Positions 33,410 through 42,134 are shown, numbered from the stretch's first letter. The stretch: DNA of 64,000 nucleotides from Amorphoplanes digitatis (GCF_014205335.1 NZ_JACHNH010000001.1:558001-622000), one strand, 5' to 3'. The notes: generated from the letters alone by a model not told the origin. Translations and numbers: made by a program.

Positions 33410-34717
33410 GTGGCGCGCAAAATGAAGATTCCCGCGACGAAGTATCCGGTCGAACGATTCACCCTCGACAACGGTCTGCGGGTGGTCCTCACGCCCGACC
33501 GCACCGCACCGGTCGTCGGGGTGGCGGTCGTGTACGACGTCGGCATCCGCTCCGAACCGGAGGGCCGCACAGGCTTCGCACACCTCTTCGAGCACCTGAT
33601 GTTCCAGGGCTCGGAGAACCTGGAGAAGCTCGCGCACTTCCGGCACGTGCAGGGCGCCGGCGGCAGCTTCAACGGCTCGACCCACCTGGACTACACCGAC
33701 TACTTCGAGGTGCTGCCGTCCGGCGCCCTCGAGCGCGCGCTCTTCCTCGAGGCCGACCGCATGCGCGGTCCGCGCCTGACGGAGGAGAACCTGCGCAACC
33801 AGGTGGACGTGGTCAAGGAGGAGATCCGGGTCAACGTACTCAACCGGCCGTACGGCGGCTTCCCCTGGCTCCGCCTGCCGCCGGTGATGTTCGAGACGTT
33901 CGCCAACGCGCACGACGGCTACGGCTCGTTCGGCGACCTCGACCACGCGACCGTCGCGGACGCCGAGGAGTTCTTCGACAAGTACTACGCCAGCGGCAAC
34001 GCGGTGCTGGCCGTCGCCGGCGACTTCGACGTGGCCGAGGCGACCGTCCTCATCCAGCGCCACTTCGGCGACGTGCAGGCCCGGTCCAAGCCGAAGCTGC
34101 CCGACTTCGCCGAGCCCGACATCAAGGGCGAGCGCCGGGAGAGCTACGTCGACCGGCTCGCTCCGCTGCCGGCGGTGGCCAGCGGCTGGCGGGTACCGGA
34201 CCCGATCGGCGACTTCGAGACGTACCTCCCGTACGTGGTGCTGGCCGAGGTGCTCACCGACGGCGACGCGTCCCGGCTGGTCGAGCGGCTGGTGCAGCGC
34301 GACCGCACGGTCACCAGCGTCGGCGGCTACATCGGATTCATGGGCGACGAGTACCAGGTCCGCAACCCGACCGCGATGCTCCTCCAGGCGCACATGCCGC
34401 CCGGCGGCGACGCGGACAAGGTGCTGCGCGCGGTCGACGAGGAGCTCGACCGGCTCGTGACCGGCGGGCTTGCGCCGGGTGAGCTCACCCGCACCCAGGC
34501 CCGAATGGCCACCCACCTGCTACGCGACACCGACGCCGTGCTGGGCCGGGCGCTGCCGATGGCCGTGCTGGAGGCGCAGCGCGGACGTCCGGAGATGCTC
34601 AACGATCTGCCGCGGCTCGTCGGCGAGGTCACCGAGGCGCAGATCCTCGCCGCCGCCGCCACCCTGCGGCCGGAGCGCCGTTCCACCATCGAGGTCGTCC
34701 CGGGAGCGAACCAGTGA
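33410..34717 (+). CDS. M16-family zinc metallopeptidase, catalytic subunit
   Basis: A 435-residue insulinase-type peptidase with the inverted zinc motif HLFEH (His58, Glu61, His62) and a downstream VVKEEIRVN segment that supplies the third ligand. It pairs with the next, non-catalytic M16 gene, like the heterodimeric processing peptidase and PqqF-like families; substrates are probably peptides. The GTG at 33410 is chosen (VARKMKIPATKYPVE); an ATG at 33422 is equally possible. Stop overlaps the next start (GTGA). Confidence 0.92.
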   Translation: MARKMKIPATKYPVERFTLDNGLRVVLTPDRTAPVVGVAVVYDVGIRSEPEGRTGFAHLFEHLMFQGSENLEKLAHFRHVQGAGGSFNGSTHLDYTDYFEVLPSGALERALFLEADRMRGPRLTEENLRNQVDVVKEEIRVNVLNRPYGGFPWLRLPPVMFETFANAHDGYGSFGDLDHATVADAEEFFDKYYASGNAVLAVAGDFDVAEATVLIQRHFGDVQARSKPKLPDFAEPDIKGERRESYVDRLAPLPAVASGWRVPDPIGDFETYLPYVVLAEVLTDGDASRLVERLVQRDRTVTSVGGYIGFMGDEYQVRNPTAMLLQAHMPPGGDADKVLRAVDEELDRLVTGGLAPGELTRTQARMATHLLRDTDAVLGRALPMAVLEAQRGRPEMLNDLPRLVGEVTEAQILAAAATLRPERRSTIEVVPGANQ

Positions 34718-36030
34718 GCGTGAGGCCCCTACCGAATCTGATTCCGGACAGCAAGCTCAAGCTGCCCAAGCAGGCCGAGCGCACGCTCAGCAGCGGGCTG
34801 ACCGTCATCGCCATCCGGCGGCCGGCCGTGCCCCTGGTCGAGGTGCGGCTGCGCGTGCCGTTCGGCCGCGCGCCGCTGGCCCGCGCCACCCTGCTGTCGC
34901 AGGCGCTGTTCACCGGCACCGCGAGGATGTCCAGCATCGACATCGCCGCCGAGTTGCAGACCGTCGGCGGCGGGCTGTCGGCCGGGCTTGACCCGGACCG
35001 GCTGCTGGTCACCGGCAACTCGCTCGCCGCCGGTCTCGACCGGATGCTGGAGATCCTCGCGGACGTGCTCTCCGACCCGACGTACCCGGCCGAGGAGGTC
35101 GCCACCGAGCGGGACCGGCTCGTCGACCACATCCAGGTCGCGCAGACCCAGCCCGCGCACCTGGCCCGGACGGCCCTGCTGCACCGGATGTACGGCCGGC
35201 ACCCGTACGCGGTGCAGACCCCCGAGGCGGAGCAGGTCAGGGGCGTACGCCCGGGACAGCTGCGCGCACTGCACGCCGACCGGGTCCGCCCCGACGGCGC
35301 GGTGCTGGTGCTCGTCGGCGACCTCAACCCGGAGAAGGCGATCGACTCGGCCGAGAAGGCGCTCGGCGGCTGGATCGGCCCGAGCCGCGACGGCAACGTG
35401 CCGCCAACCCCGGAGCTGGAGCCCGGCCCGCTGCGGCTCGTCGACCGGCCGGGCGCGGTGCAGTCGTCGCTGCGCATGGCGCTGCCGGCGGTCACCCGGA
35501 CCGACCCGGACTACGCGGCGCTGCAACTCGCCAACATGGTCTTCGGCGGCTACTTCTCCTCGCGCTGGGTGGAGAACATCCGCGAGGACAAGGGCTACAC
35601 CTACGGCCCGCACTCGGCCATCGAGCACTTCGTCGCCGGCTCGGCGCTGGTGGTGGCGGCCGAGGTGGCCACCGAGGTCACCGGCCCCGCGATGCTCGAG
35701 ACCCTGTACGAGCTGGGCCGCATCGCCAGCCTTCCGCCCGGCGAGGAGGAGCTGGAGCAGGCCCGCCGCTACTCCCTGGGCACCCTGCGCCTCGGCATGT
35801 CGACCCAGGCCGGTCTCGCCGGTCTCGCCAGCGTCTTCGCGAGCTTCGGCCTGCGGCTGGAGCACCTGGTGGAGCACTCGGCGGCGCTGGCGTCGGCGAC
35901 CCGGGAGCAGGTCGCCGAGGCGGCGGCCCGCTACCTGGCGCCGTCGGCCGCGGTCACGGTCGTGCTCGGCGACGCCGAGAAGATCGAGGCACCCCTGTCG
36001 GCCCTGACCGCGGTGGAACTGGCCGAGTGA
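34714..36030 (+). CDS. M16-family peptidase, non-catalytic partner
   Basis: A 438-residue M16 homologue without an HxxEH motif; the equivalent region reads FGRAPLARATLLSQALFTG. It keeps the C-terminal R/Y substrate-binding pair in SSRWVENIREDKGYTYG. It is expected to form the closed clamshell with the upstream catalytic subunit. GTG start overlaps the preceding stop and its own stop overlaps nudC, giving a three-gene operon. Confidence 0.9.
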   Translation: MSVRPLPNLIPDSKLKLPKQAERTLSSGLTVIAIRRPAVPLVEVRLRVPFGRAPLARATLLSQALFTGTARMSSIDIAAELQTVGGGLSAGLDPDRLLVTGNSLAAGLDRMLEILADVLSDPTYPAEEVATERDRLVDHIQVAQTQPAHLARTALLHRMYGRHPYAVQTPEAEQVRGVRPGQLRALHADRVRPDGAVLVLVGDLNPEKAIDSAEKALGGWIGPSRDGNVPPTPELEPGPLRLVDRPGAVQSSLRMALPAVTRTDPDYAALQLANMVFGGYFSSRWVENIREDKGYTYGPHSAIEHFVAGSALVVAAEVATEVTGPAMLETLYELGRIASLPPGEEELEQARRYSLGTLRLGMSTQAGLAGLASVFASFGLRLEHLVEHSAALASATREQVAEAAARYLAPSAAVTVVLGDAEKIEAPLSALTAVELAE

Positions 36031-37007
36031 GTCAGCCCGGGGAACAGCCGGACGTCGGTGAGCAGCCCGGCCTGGACGGGCCGCCCCTGGCCCGGACGAG
36101 CCTGGACCGGGCCGCGCACCACCGGCTCGACGAGGACTGGCTCGCGAGCGCGTGGAAGTCCGGCCTGGTGGTGATCATCGACGTCGCCAAGGGCGGCCGC
36201 GCGCTGGTCACCGGCCGGGCCCAGGGCTCGCCGCGGCTGGTGCTGGTCGGCGCCGACGCGGCGCCCGAGGGCGAGCGGCTGTTCCTCGGCGTCGACCCGG
36301 CCGGGGTGCCGATCTTCGCGATCGACGGCCCGCTGCCGGAGACCGCCGACGCCGAGGCGTTGACCCTGCGGGAGATCGGTGACCGGCTCGACCCTCGCGA
36401 CGCCGGAATCCTCACCACCGCGGCGGCGCTGGGCAACTGGCACGCCAGTCACCGGTTCTCGCCGCGCAACGGCGAGCCCACCACCGTCATCGAGGCAGGC
36501 TGGTCGCGGGTGGACGCCGGCGGGGGGCAGATGTGGCCCCGGACGGACCCGGCGATGATCGTGCTAGTCCACGACGGCCGGCCGGGCGCGCAGGGCTGCT
36601 GCCTGCTGGGGCACAACGCCGCCTGGCCCGCGGTCGGCGGCGTGCGCCGCTTCTCCTGCCTGGCCGGATACGTCGAGCCGGGTGAGTCGGCCGAGGCCGC
36701 TGTGGTGCGCGAGGTGCGCGAGGAGGTCGGCGTCCGGCTGAGCTCCCTTCAGTACGAGGGCAGCCAGTCCTGGCCGTACCCCGGCTCGCTGATGCTCGGG
36801 TTCACCGCGGTGGCCGATCGGGACCAGGTGATCACTGTGGACCCCGAGGAGATCGACGAGGCCCGGTGGTTCAGCCGGGACGACGTCGCCCGGATGATCG
36901 TCGGCGATTACGTGGAGCCGACGAGCGGCGTACGCATGAATCTCCCTATGCGATCCTCCATCGCGTTTTATCTCGTTGAGCGATGGTTGGGCGATTTCCG
37001 CCGTTAA
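36027..37007 (+). CDS. nudC: NudC-like Nudix hydrolase with a degenerate zinc ribbon
   Basis: A 326-residue NAD(H)/NAD-cap pyrophosphatase-type protein. The Nudix box runs from Gly214 (GYVEPGESAEAAVVREVREE), followed by the NudC signature SQSWPYPGS (246-254). The segment that normally holds the CxxC...CxxC zinc ribbon (residues ~138-165, NWHASHRFSPRNG and AGWSRVDAGGG) has no cysteine, so zinc binding appears lost. The start overlaps the M16 stop. In mycobacteria nudC also sits near adnAB and uvrD2, supporting the assignment. Confidence 0.85.
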   Translation: MSQPGEQPDVGEQPGLDGPPLARTSLDRAAHHRLDEDWLASAWKSGLVVIIDVAKGGRALVTGRAQGSPRLVLVGADAAPEGERLFLGVDPAGVPIFAIDGPLPETADAEALTLREIGDRLDPRDAGILTTAAALGNWHASHRFSPRNGEPTTVIEAGWSRVDAGGGQMWPRTDPAMIVLVHDGRPGAQGCCLLGHNAAWPAVGGVRRFSCLAGYVEPGESAEAAVVREVREEVGVRLSSLQYEGSQSWPYPGSLMLGFTAVADRDQVITVDPEEIDEARWFSRDDVARMIVGDYVEPTSGVRMNLPMRSSIAFYLVERWLGDFRR

Positions 37008-37062
37008 GAGATTCACATTTCTCTAATCAAAGATTTTTTCACACCTACTTAGCAACGATGGG
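37008..37062. promoter_or_regulatory. AT-rich intergenic segment upstream of the PhyH-family gene
   Basis: About 55 bp containing runs such as CTAATCAAAGATTTTTTCAC, far below the local GC content. It lies between nudC and the dioxygenase gene and probably holds the end of the nudC transcript (AATC-GATT mini-hairpin plus T6) and the promoter of the next gene. No specific protein site is recognised. Confidence 0.45.
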
Positions 37063-37109
37063 AGGACACTCCAGCGTCTGGAAGGGCAGACACGGAGATG
37101 AGGTTTTAG

Positions 37110-37991
37110 ATGTCCCTGCTTGCGGAGCAGACCTGGACCCCGATGACGGCCGAGGAGCGCGCGCAGTTCGACCGCGACGGCTTCCTCGTGATTCCAGCGG
37201 TACTGAACCAGGACGAGGTGGCGACCGCGCGCACCGCGATCCTGAGGTCGAAGGAGAAGGCGGAGCGCGAGGGCGGCCTCGGGCCGACCGGCGCCCTGCA
37301 CCAGCTTTCCGCGGTCACCAACAACCCGGAGCTGGCGTTCCTCCTGGACCACCCGAAGGCGTTCAAGTACATCTGGTCGATGCTCGGCTGGAACGTGCAC
37401 GTCTACCACTCGCACGTGGATGTGCACCCGCAGATTCACGAGCGGCAGAAGGACTGGTGGCACTGGCACCAGGACGGCGGCCGGCAGAACCGCGAGCTGG
37501 AGACCGATCCCCGCCCGCGGATGTCGGTGAAACTCGCGTACTGGCTGTCGGACGTCAGCGAGACCGGCCGGGGCAACTTCACCGTGCTGCCGGGCAGCCA
37601 CCTGACCAACTGGCTGCCGGGCCCGCCGTCGCGCGGCGTGCCGTGGCCGCAGCCCGAGGGCGCCCTCCAGATCACTGCGAACCCGGGCGACCTGGTCGTC
37701 TTCGACCGCCGCCTGTGGCACGCCCGGTCGGACAACTACTCGTCCATCACCCGGGTCGGCGCCTTCTTCGGCTACACCTACCGCTGGGTGGCCGGCCGCG
37801 ACGAGGTTGCGGATCTGCCCAATTCCGCGGAGTGGGCGTCGTTCACGCCGGTGCAGAAGCAGTTGCTCGGCGGCGCCGGCGACGGCAGCGGCGACCACGC
37901 GTGGGGCCACTACCCGGAGACCACCCCGCTCTACGGCGAGCTCAAGCGCCAGGGGCTCCTCGACTCGAGCGTTCCCGCGCTCATTCCCTGA
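37110..37991 (+). CDS. Phytanoyl-CoA dioxygenase (PhyH) family Fe(II)/2-oxoglutarate oxygenase
   Basis: A 293-residue non-haem oxygenase. The iron triad is visible as His120-x-Asp122 (HWHQDGG) and His204 (RRLWHARSD), with Arg215 (ITRVG) for 2-oxoglutarate. The N-terminus FDRDGFLVIPAVL is typical. It probably hydroxylates a small molecule; the substrate is not evident and no biosynthetic cluster surrounds it. ATG at 37110 with a GAGATGAGG box. Confidence 0.88.
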   Translation: MSLLAEQTWTPMTAEERAQFDRDGFLVIPAVLNQDEVATARTAILRSKEKAEREGGLGPTGALHQLSAVTNNPELAFLLDHPKAFKYIWSMLGWNVHVYHSHVDVHPQIHERQKDWWHWHQDGGRQNRELETDPRPRMSVKLAYWLSDVSETGRGNFTVLPGSHLTNWLPGPPSRGVPWPQPEGALQITANPGDLVVFDRRLWHARSDNYSSITRVGAFFGYTYRWVAGRDEVADLPNSAEWASFTPVQKQLLGGAGDGSGDHAWGHYPETTPLYGELKRQGLLDSSVPALIP

Positions 37992-38062
37992 CCCGGAGGG
38001 GCCGGCCGACACCGCGACCGGCCCCAGCCACATCGCCGCGGCACTATGTCTAACCTCTGTGG

Positions 38063-38416
38063 ATGACCTTGCAATGGGAGCAGGTAATCGTCCACTCGGT
38101 GGACCCGGTGGCGCTGGGACAGTGGTGGGCAACGGCGCTCGGTTGGGTGGTCGTCCACTCCTCCGACGACGAGTTCGAGATCAGGCCGGCGGCGGATCGC
38201 ACGCCGGGTCTGGATTTCGTCCGGATCGATGAGGTCAAGAAGGCCAAGAGCCGCTTGCACCTCGACTTCCGGCCCGACGACCAGGACGCCGAGGTGGCTC
38301 GCCTGGTGGCGCACGGCGCACAGCGGGTCGACATCGGCCAGGGTGATCAATCGTGGGTCGTCCTGGCGGACCCCGAGGGCAACGAGTTCTGCGTCCTCGG
38401 CCGGCTACAGGAGTAA
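38063..38416 (+). CDS. VOC/glyoxalase-like superfamily protein
   Basis: A 117-residue single-module vicinal-oxygen-chelate fold with DPVALGQWWATALGW, RLHLDFRPDD and VVLADPEGNEFCVL. The metal-ligand pattern is partial, so it may be a binding or resistance protein instead of an enzyme. Stands alone; an intrinsic terminator follows 16 bp after the stop. Confidence 0.85.
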   Translation: MTLQWEQVIVHSVDPVALGQWWATALGWVVVHSSDDEFEIRPAADRTPGLDFVRIDEVKKAKSRLHLDFRPDDQDAEVARLVAHGAQRVDIGQGDQSWVVLADPEGNEFCVLGRLQE

Positions 38417-38432
38417 CGAACACACACGCGAA

Positions 38433-38454
38433 GGCCCCGGCTCATCGCCGGGGC
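38433..38454. terminator. Hairpin terminator between the VOC gene and the convergent mycoredoxin gene
   Basis: GGCCCCGGC pairs with GCCGGGGCC across a 4-nt loop. Located between convergent genes, it can serve both strands, though the T-run is weak. Confidence 0.75.
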
Positions 38455-38474
38455 CCTGCTTCGTTGCCGTACCG

Positions 38475-38738
38475 CTAGCCGGCCACGCCTGCGCCGGCCA
38501 GTGCGGCCTTGACCTGGACGATCGACGGGTTCGTCATCACGATCTCGGCGCCGCCGTCGGCGGGAACGATGCGGATCGTCGGCACGGTCTGGTTGCCGCC
38601 GTTGACGCTCATCACGAACTCGGCCGCGGCCGGGTCCTGCTCGATGTCGACGACCTCGTATCCGATCCCCTCCCGGTCGAACTGGGACTTGAGCCGGTGG
38701 CAGTAGCCACACCAGGGCGTCGAGTACATGGTCAACAT
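38475..38738 (-). CDS. mrx1: Mycoredoxin (glutaredoxin-like)
   Basis: An 87-residue thioredoxin-fold protein with the active site PWCGYCHRLK (Cys10, Cys13), cis-Pro loop TVPTIRI and no signal peptide. Mycoredoxin-1 reduces mycothiol mixed disulfides in actinobacteria. The divergent uvrD2 neighbour matches the mycobacterial Rv3198A/uvrD2 arrangement. I chose the ATG at 38738 (GAAGGGA upstream); an ATG at 38762 is the longer option. Confidence 0.9.
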   Translation of the reverse strand: MLTMYSTPWCGYCHRLKSQFDREGIGYEVVDIEQDPAAAEFVMSVNGGNQTVPTIRIVPADGGAEIVMTNPSIVQVKAALAGAGVAG

Positions 38739-38819
38739 CGGTCGGATTCCCTTCGCAGACATCACACGGCGGTACGCCATCCCTGGAAACGTCGGACGGG
38801 GGTGCCATGATTCCCGGTT

Positions 38820-40964
38820 GTGACAGCCGAACGTGTGCTCGCCGGTCTCGACCCCGATCAGCGTAGGGCGGTGACCGCCCCCGCGGGGCCGGTCTGCATC
38901 CTCGCCGGGGCCGGCACGGGCAAGACGCGTGCCATCACCCACCGCATCGCCTATCGAACCCTGAGGGGGGAGATCAGCGCCCGGCATGTGCTCGCCGTCA
39001 CCTTCACCGCGCGGGCCGCCGCCGAGATGCGGGCCCGGCTCACCGGGCTCGGCGTCTCCCGGGTGCAGGCCCGCACGTTCCACGCGGCGGCGCTGCGCCA
39101 GGTCCGCTACTTCGCGCCCCGGCTGCTCGAGGGCCGGGCGATGCCGGAGCTGGTGGAGAGCAAGGCCCGGCTGGTCGCCCTCGCGGCCAACCGGGTGGGC
39201 GTCCGCGCCGACCGCACGGCCGCCCGCGACCTGGCCGGCGAGATCGAGTGGGCGAAATCCTCCCTGGTCGAGCCCGGTGAGTACGTCGTCGCCGCGGCCA
39301 AGGCGCTGCGCGAGCCGCCATATGAGGCCGCAAAGGTCGCCGAGATATTCGGTGCCTACGAGTCCCTGAAGCGCCGCCAGGGCGTCATCGACTTCGAGGA
39401 CATGCTCCGCGCCGCCGTCTGGGGCATCGAGGAGCACCCGGACGTGGCCGAGCAGGTCCGCTCGCAGTACCGGCACTTCGTGGTCGACGAGTACCAGGAC
39501 GTTAATCCGCTCCAGCAGCGGCTGCTGGAGGCCTGGCTCGGCGGCCGCGACGACATCACCGTCGTCGGCGACGCCAGCCAGACCATCTACTCGTTCACCG
39601 GTGCCACCTCGTCATATCTGGTCGACTTCCCGCGGCAGCGCCGCGAGGCGGTGGTGGTCCGGCTGGTCCGTGACTACCGCTCGACCCCGCAGGTCGTCGG
39701 CCTGGCCAACGCGGTGATCAAACAGGCCCGCGGCACCGAGGCCAAGCTGCGGCTCGAGCTGATCGGGCAGCGCCCGCCCGGCGCCGAGCCCGATCTCAAG
39801 ATCTTCCCGGACGAGCCCGCCGAGGCCGTCGCCGTCGCCCGTCGCTGCCGCGACCTGATCTCCGCGGGCACCCCGGCGAGCGAGATCGCCGTGCTGTTCC
39901 GGACGAACGCCCAGTCCGAGGCCTACGAGAAGGCGCTCGCCGAGCTCGAGGTCCCCTATGTGATCCGCGGCGCCGAGCGCTTCTTCGAACGCACCGAGAT
40001 CCGGCAGGCGATGATCGCGTTGCGCTCGGCCGTGCGCTCGACGCCGGGGGAGACCCCGCTGGTGCAGGCCGTCGTCGAGGCGCTCAGCGCGACCGGCTGG
40101 GCCCGGGACCGGCCGCCGCCGGGCGGTGCGCAGCGCGAGCAGTGGGAGGCGCTGGCCGCGCTTGTCGCGCTCGCCGAAGACTACGCCCGCTCGCCCGACC
40201 TGCTGCCGCTCGGCCAGGCCGGCGCGGTCCAGGTCGACCTGTCGCTGTCGGGGTTCTGCGAGGAGCTGTCCCGCCGCGCCGAGCAGCAGCACGCCCCGAC
40301 GGTCGAGGGTGTGACGCTCGCCTCACTGCACTCCGCGAAGGGCCTCGAGTGGGACGCGGTCTTCCTCGTCGGGCTGGCCGAGGGCACCCTGCCGACGACC
40401 TATGCGAAGACCCCCGAGCAGATCGAGGAGGAGCGCCGCCTGCTCTACGTCGGGGTGACCCGGGCCCGGCAGTGGCTTTGGCTCTCCTACGGCCAGTCCC
40501 GCTCGCCCGGCGGCCGTGCCCGGCGGCCGTGCCGGTTCCTGCCGCAGCTCGGCCAGCGCGGCAACGGGCTGGAGAAGGCGGGCGAGCGCGGCGTGAGTCG
40601 GAAACCCGTCAATCGCCGGAACCTGGTGGTCTCCTGCCGGATCTGCGGCGGGACCCTGCTGGCGGGGGCGGACCGCAAGCTGGGCCGCTGCCCGACCTGC
40701 CCGTCCGATATCGACGAAGAGCTTTACGAGCGCCTGCTGGCGTGGCGCGCCGCCACCGCGGCGGAGCAGAAAGTCCCTGCATACGTCGTGTTCACCGACG
40801 CCACGATCGTGGCGATCGCGGAGCGCCGGCCGGGCGCCCCGCCGGAGCTGCTGGCGATCGCCGGGATCGGCCCCCGCAAACTCGGCCAGTACGGTGCCGC
40901 GGTGTTCGCTCTGGTGAGCGGCGACACCCCGCCGGGCGATGGCCCAGAAAACTTTGAAAACTAG
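38820..40964 (+). CDS. uvrD2: ATP-dependent DNA helicase UvrD2
   Basis: A 714-residue SF1A 3'-5' helicase for repair and genome maintenance: Walker A ILAGAGTGKT, FVVDEYQDVNPLQQ (residue ~222), GDASQTIYSFTGA and ASLHSAKGLEWD. After the motor come the actinobacterial hallmarks, a tetracysteine motif (CRICGG near residue 606 and CPTCPSD near 624) and a C-terminal HRDC-like domain (LLAIAGIGPRKLGQYG). GTG start at 38820, divergent from mrx1 by 81 bp. The whiB7 promoter region overlaps its 3' end. Confidence 0.95.
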   Translation: MTAERVLAGLDPDQRRAVTAPAGPVCILAGAGTGKTRAITHRIAYRTLRGEISARHVLAVTFTARAAAEMRARLTGLGVSRVQARTFHAAALRQVRYFAPRLLEGRAMPELVESKARLVALAANRVGVRADRTAARDLAGEIEWAKSSLVEPGEYVVAAAKALREPPYEAAKVAEIFGAYESLKRRQGVIDFEDMLRAAVWGIEEHPDVAEQVRSQYRHFVVDEYQDVNPLQQRLLEAWLGGRDDITVVGDASQTIYSFTGATSSYLVDFPRQRREAVVVRLVRDYRSTPQVVGLANAVIKQARGTEAKLRLELIGQRPPGAEPDLKIFPDEPAEAVAVARRCRDLISAGTPASEIAVLFRTNAQSEAYEKALAELEVPYVIRGAERFFERTEIRQAMIALRSAVRSTPGETPLVQAVVEALSATGWARDRPPPGGAQREQWEALAALVALAEDYARSPDLLPLGQAGAVQVDLSLSGFCEELSRRAEQQHAPTVEGVTLASLHSAKGLEWDAVFLVGLAEGTLPTTYAKTPEQIEEERRLLYVGVTRARQWLWLSYGQSRSPGGRARRPCRFLPQLGQRGNGLEKAGERGVSRKPVNRRNLVVSCRICGGTLLAGADRKLGRCPTCPSDIDEELYERLLAWRAATAAEQKVPAYVVFTDATIVAIAERRPGAPPELLAIAGIGPRKLGQYGAAVFALVSGDTPPGDGPENFEN

Positions 40965-41095
40965 TGCGTTAATTCGTTTGCCCTCCCCGGGCGGGCGGGC
41001 TTAGCCTCAGTGCACACCTGATGAGCGCGGGTTAAAACCGTGTTCATCAGTACCGAGAAACATCCGAGCGCAAGGCGATGGAGGAGGTGGCACCG

Positions 41096-41377
41096 ATGAA
41101 GCTCAACTACACGATCGAGCGACCGTCGACGCTGCTTGCTGCTGTCTGCGCTCCGTCCGCTTCGTGGCTGCCCGAGTCCGCCCCCGTGGCGCTCGTGGCC
41201 GTTGAGCGGGCCCCGGCTCCGCAGGCGCACCAGATCCAGATCCAGGCCGAGCTGGTCCGGACTCTGGCAGTCGTCGATGGAAGCTACGGGACCACTGGGT
41301 TCGTGGGCAGCAACGGCACCTCCAAGCGCATGACGGATGGTGCCAGCGGTGTCCCGCCTCGAGGAAGGCCGGTCTAA
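41096..41377 (+). CDS. Leader ORF (uORF) of whiB7, 93 aa
   Basis: Begins at an ATG with a strong GGAGGAGG box (MKLNYTIERPSTLLAAVC). It has low complexity with Ala/Val/Pro and no recognisable fold. Its stop codon (41375-41377) falls inside the loop of an RNA hairpin that competes with the whiB7 terminator. Its translation is therefore likely the sensor for ribosome-targeting antibiotics, as established for whiB7 leaders in other actinobacteria. The length is unusual for a leader peptide, so a separate function is possible. Confidence 0.7.
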   Translation: MKLNYTIERPSTLLAAVCAPSASWLPESAPVALVAVERAPAPQAHQIQIQAELVRTLAVVDGSYGTTGFVGSNGTSKRMTDGASGVPPRGRPV

Positions 41378-41442
41378 CAGACCAACCGGCTCACCTCGAG
41401 GCCGCGGAACCCGTAACCGGGATCCGCGGCCTTAATTTTTTT
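41356..41442 (+). promoter_or_regulatory. whiB7 attenuator: antiterminator hairpin and overlapping intrinsic terminator
   Basis: Hairpin 1 pairs GCCTCGAGG (41356-41364) with CCTCGAGGC (41394-41402), with an inner GCCGGT/ACCGGC stem. Hairpin 2 is a perfect 10-bp terminator stem, AGGCCGCGGA (41399-41408) with TCCGCGGCCT (41423-41432), followed by TAATTTTTTT. The two share 41399-41402 and exclude each other. A ribosome ending the uORF at 41377 would block hairpin 1 and allow termination. A ribosome stalled earlier would let hairpin 1 form and permit whiB7 transcription. Confidence 0.85.
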
Positions 41443-41517
41443 GCCGGCTCACCGGCCGGTGCACGACCTGTATCGCGATCCAGAAGATCGAGAAGAAGAG
41501 AGAGGTGACCGGGCTTT

Positions 41518-41880
41518 ATGAGTCTGGCGCTGGCCCCACTCGACCTGAGCGTCGAGCTTGAGGCAAACCTGCCCTGTCGGAAGTTCGACCCGGACCTTTG
41601 GTTCTCGGACTCCCCGGCCCAGCTGGAGCTGGCCAAGTCGCTCTGCGGGGACTGCCCGCTGCGCGTCGAGTGCCTCGCCGGTGCGGTCGAGCGGAACGAG
41701 CCCTGGGGTGTCTGGGGCGGCGAGATCTTTGAGCGTGGCGCCGTCGTGCCGCGCAAGCGGCCCCGTGGCCGTCCCCGCAAGGTCGACGTCGCTCGCGACG
41801 CCGAGCTCCAGGTCGAGGTCGACGAGCGGCTCGCCGCTAACGGCCTCGAGTCCCGCAACTCGGTCCGCCTCGCGGCCTGA
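41518..41880 (+). CDS. whiB7: WhiB7 transcription factor
   Basis: A 120-residue Fe-S transcription factor that induces intrinsic antibiotic-resistance genes with the primary sigma factor. The four cluster cysteines are C20, C43, C46 and C52 (LCGDCPLRVEC), followed by the sigma-contact GVWGG (64-68) and the AT-hook RGRPRK (83-88) that separates WhiB7 from other WhiB proteins. It is expressed through the upstream uORF/attenuator. A purine-rich box precedes the ATG at 41518. Confidence 0.95.
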   Translation: MSLALAPLDLSVELEANLPCRKFDPDLWFSDSPAQLELAKSLCGDCPLRVECLAGAVERNEPWGVWGGEIFERGAVVPRKRPRGRPRKVDVARDAELQVEVDERLAANGLESRNSVRLAA

Positions 41881-41942
41881 GCCACACACACCCTGATCAA
41901 GAGACGGAAAACATCGCTGTGAACACGAACGGAAGTCCGAAG

Positions 41943-42083
41943 GTGAAACTCATCCACGAAGCGCTCTCACGAGCACGAATGCGTCGGCCTCAGGCCGACC
42001 AACACCCTGAGGCACACCGACCCGCCCGCCAGATCGCGATGGAGGCCCGCCAGCGGGCTGCACGTGAGCGGGTATACCTCTGA
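41943..42083 (+). CDS. Small basic protein downstream of whiB7, 46 aa
   Basis: GTG start with an in-frame alternative GTG at 41919. The translation reads VKLIHEALSRARMRRP then a His/Arg/Ala-rich helix ending RAARERVYL. Similar tiny KLIHEALSRARM proteins recur in actinobacteria. It lies 62 bp after whiB7 and ends just before a strong terminator, so it is probably co-transcribed with whiB7. Function unknown. Confidence 0.55.
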   Translation: MKLIHEALSRARMRRPQADQHPEAHRPARQIAMEARQRAARERVYL

Positions 42084-42098
42084 GTAGATGAATCCGCA

Positions 42099-42133
42099 GG
42101 GCCCGTCCGCGTCACCGCGGGCGGGCCCTTTTT
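42099..42133 (+). terminator. Intrinsic terminator of the whiB7 transcript
   Basis: GGGCCCGTCCGCG pairs with CGCGGGCGGGCCC (one G-T pair) across a 4-nt loop, followed by TTTTTC. Confidence 0.9.
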
Positions 42134-42134
42134 C

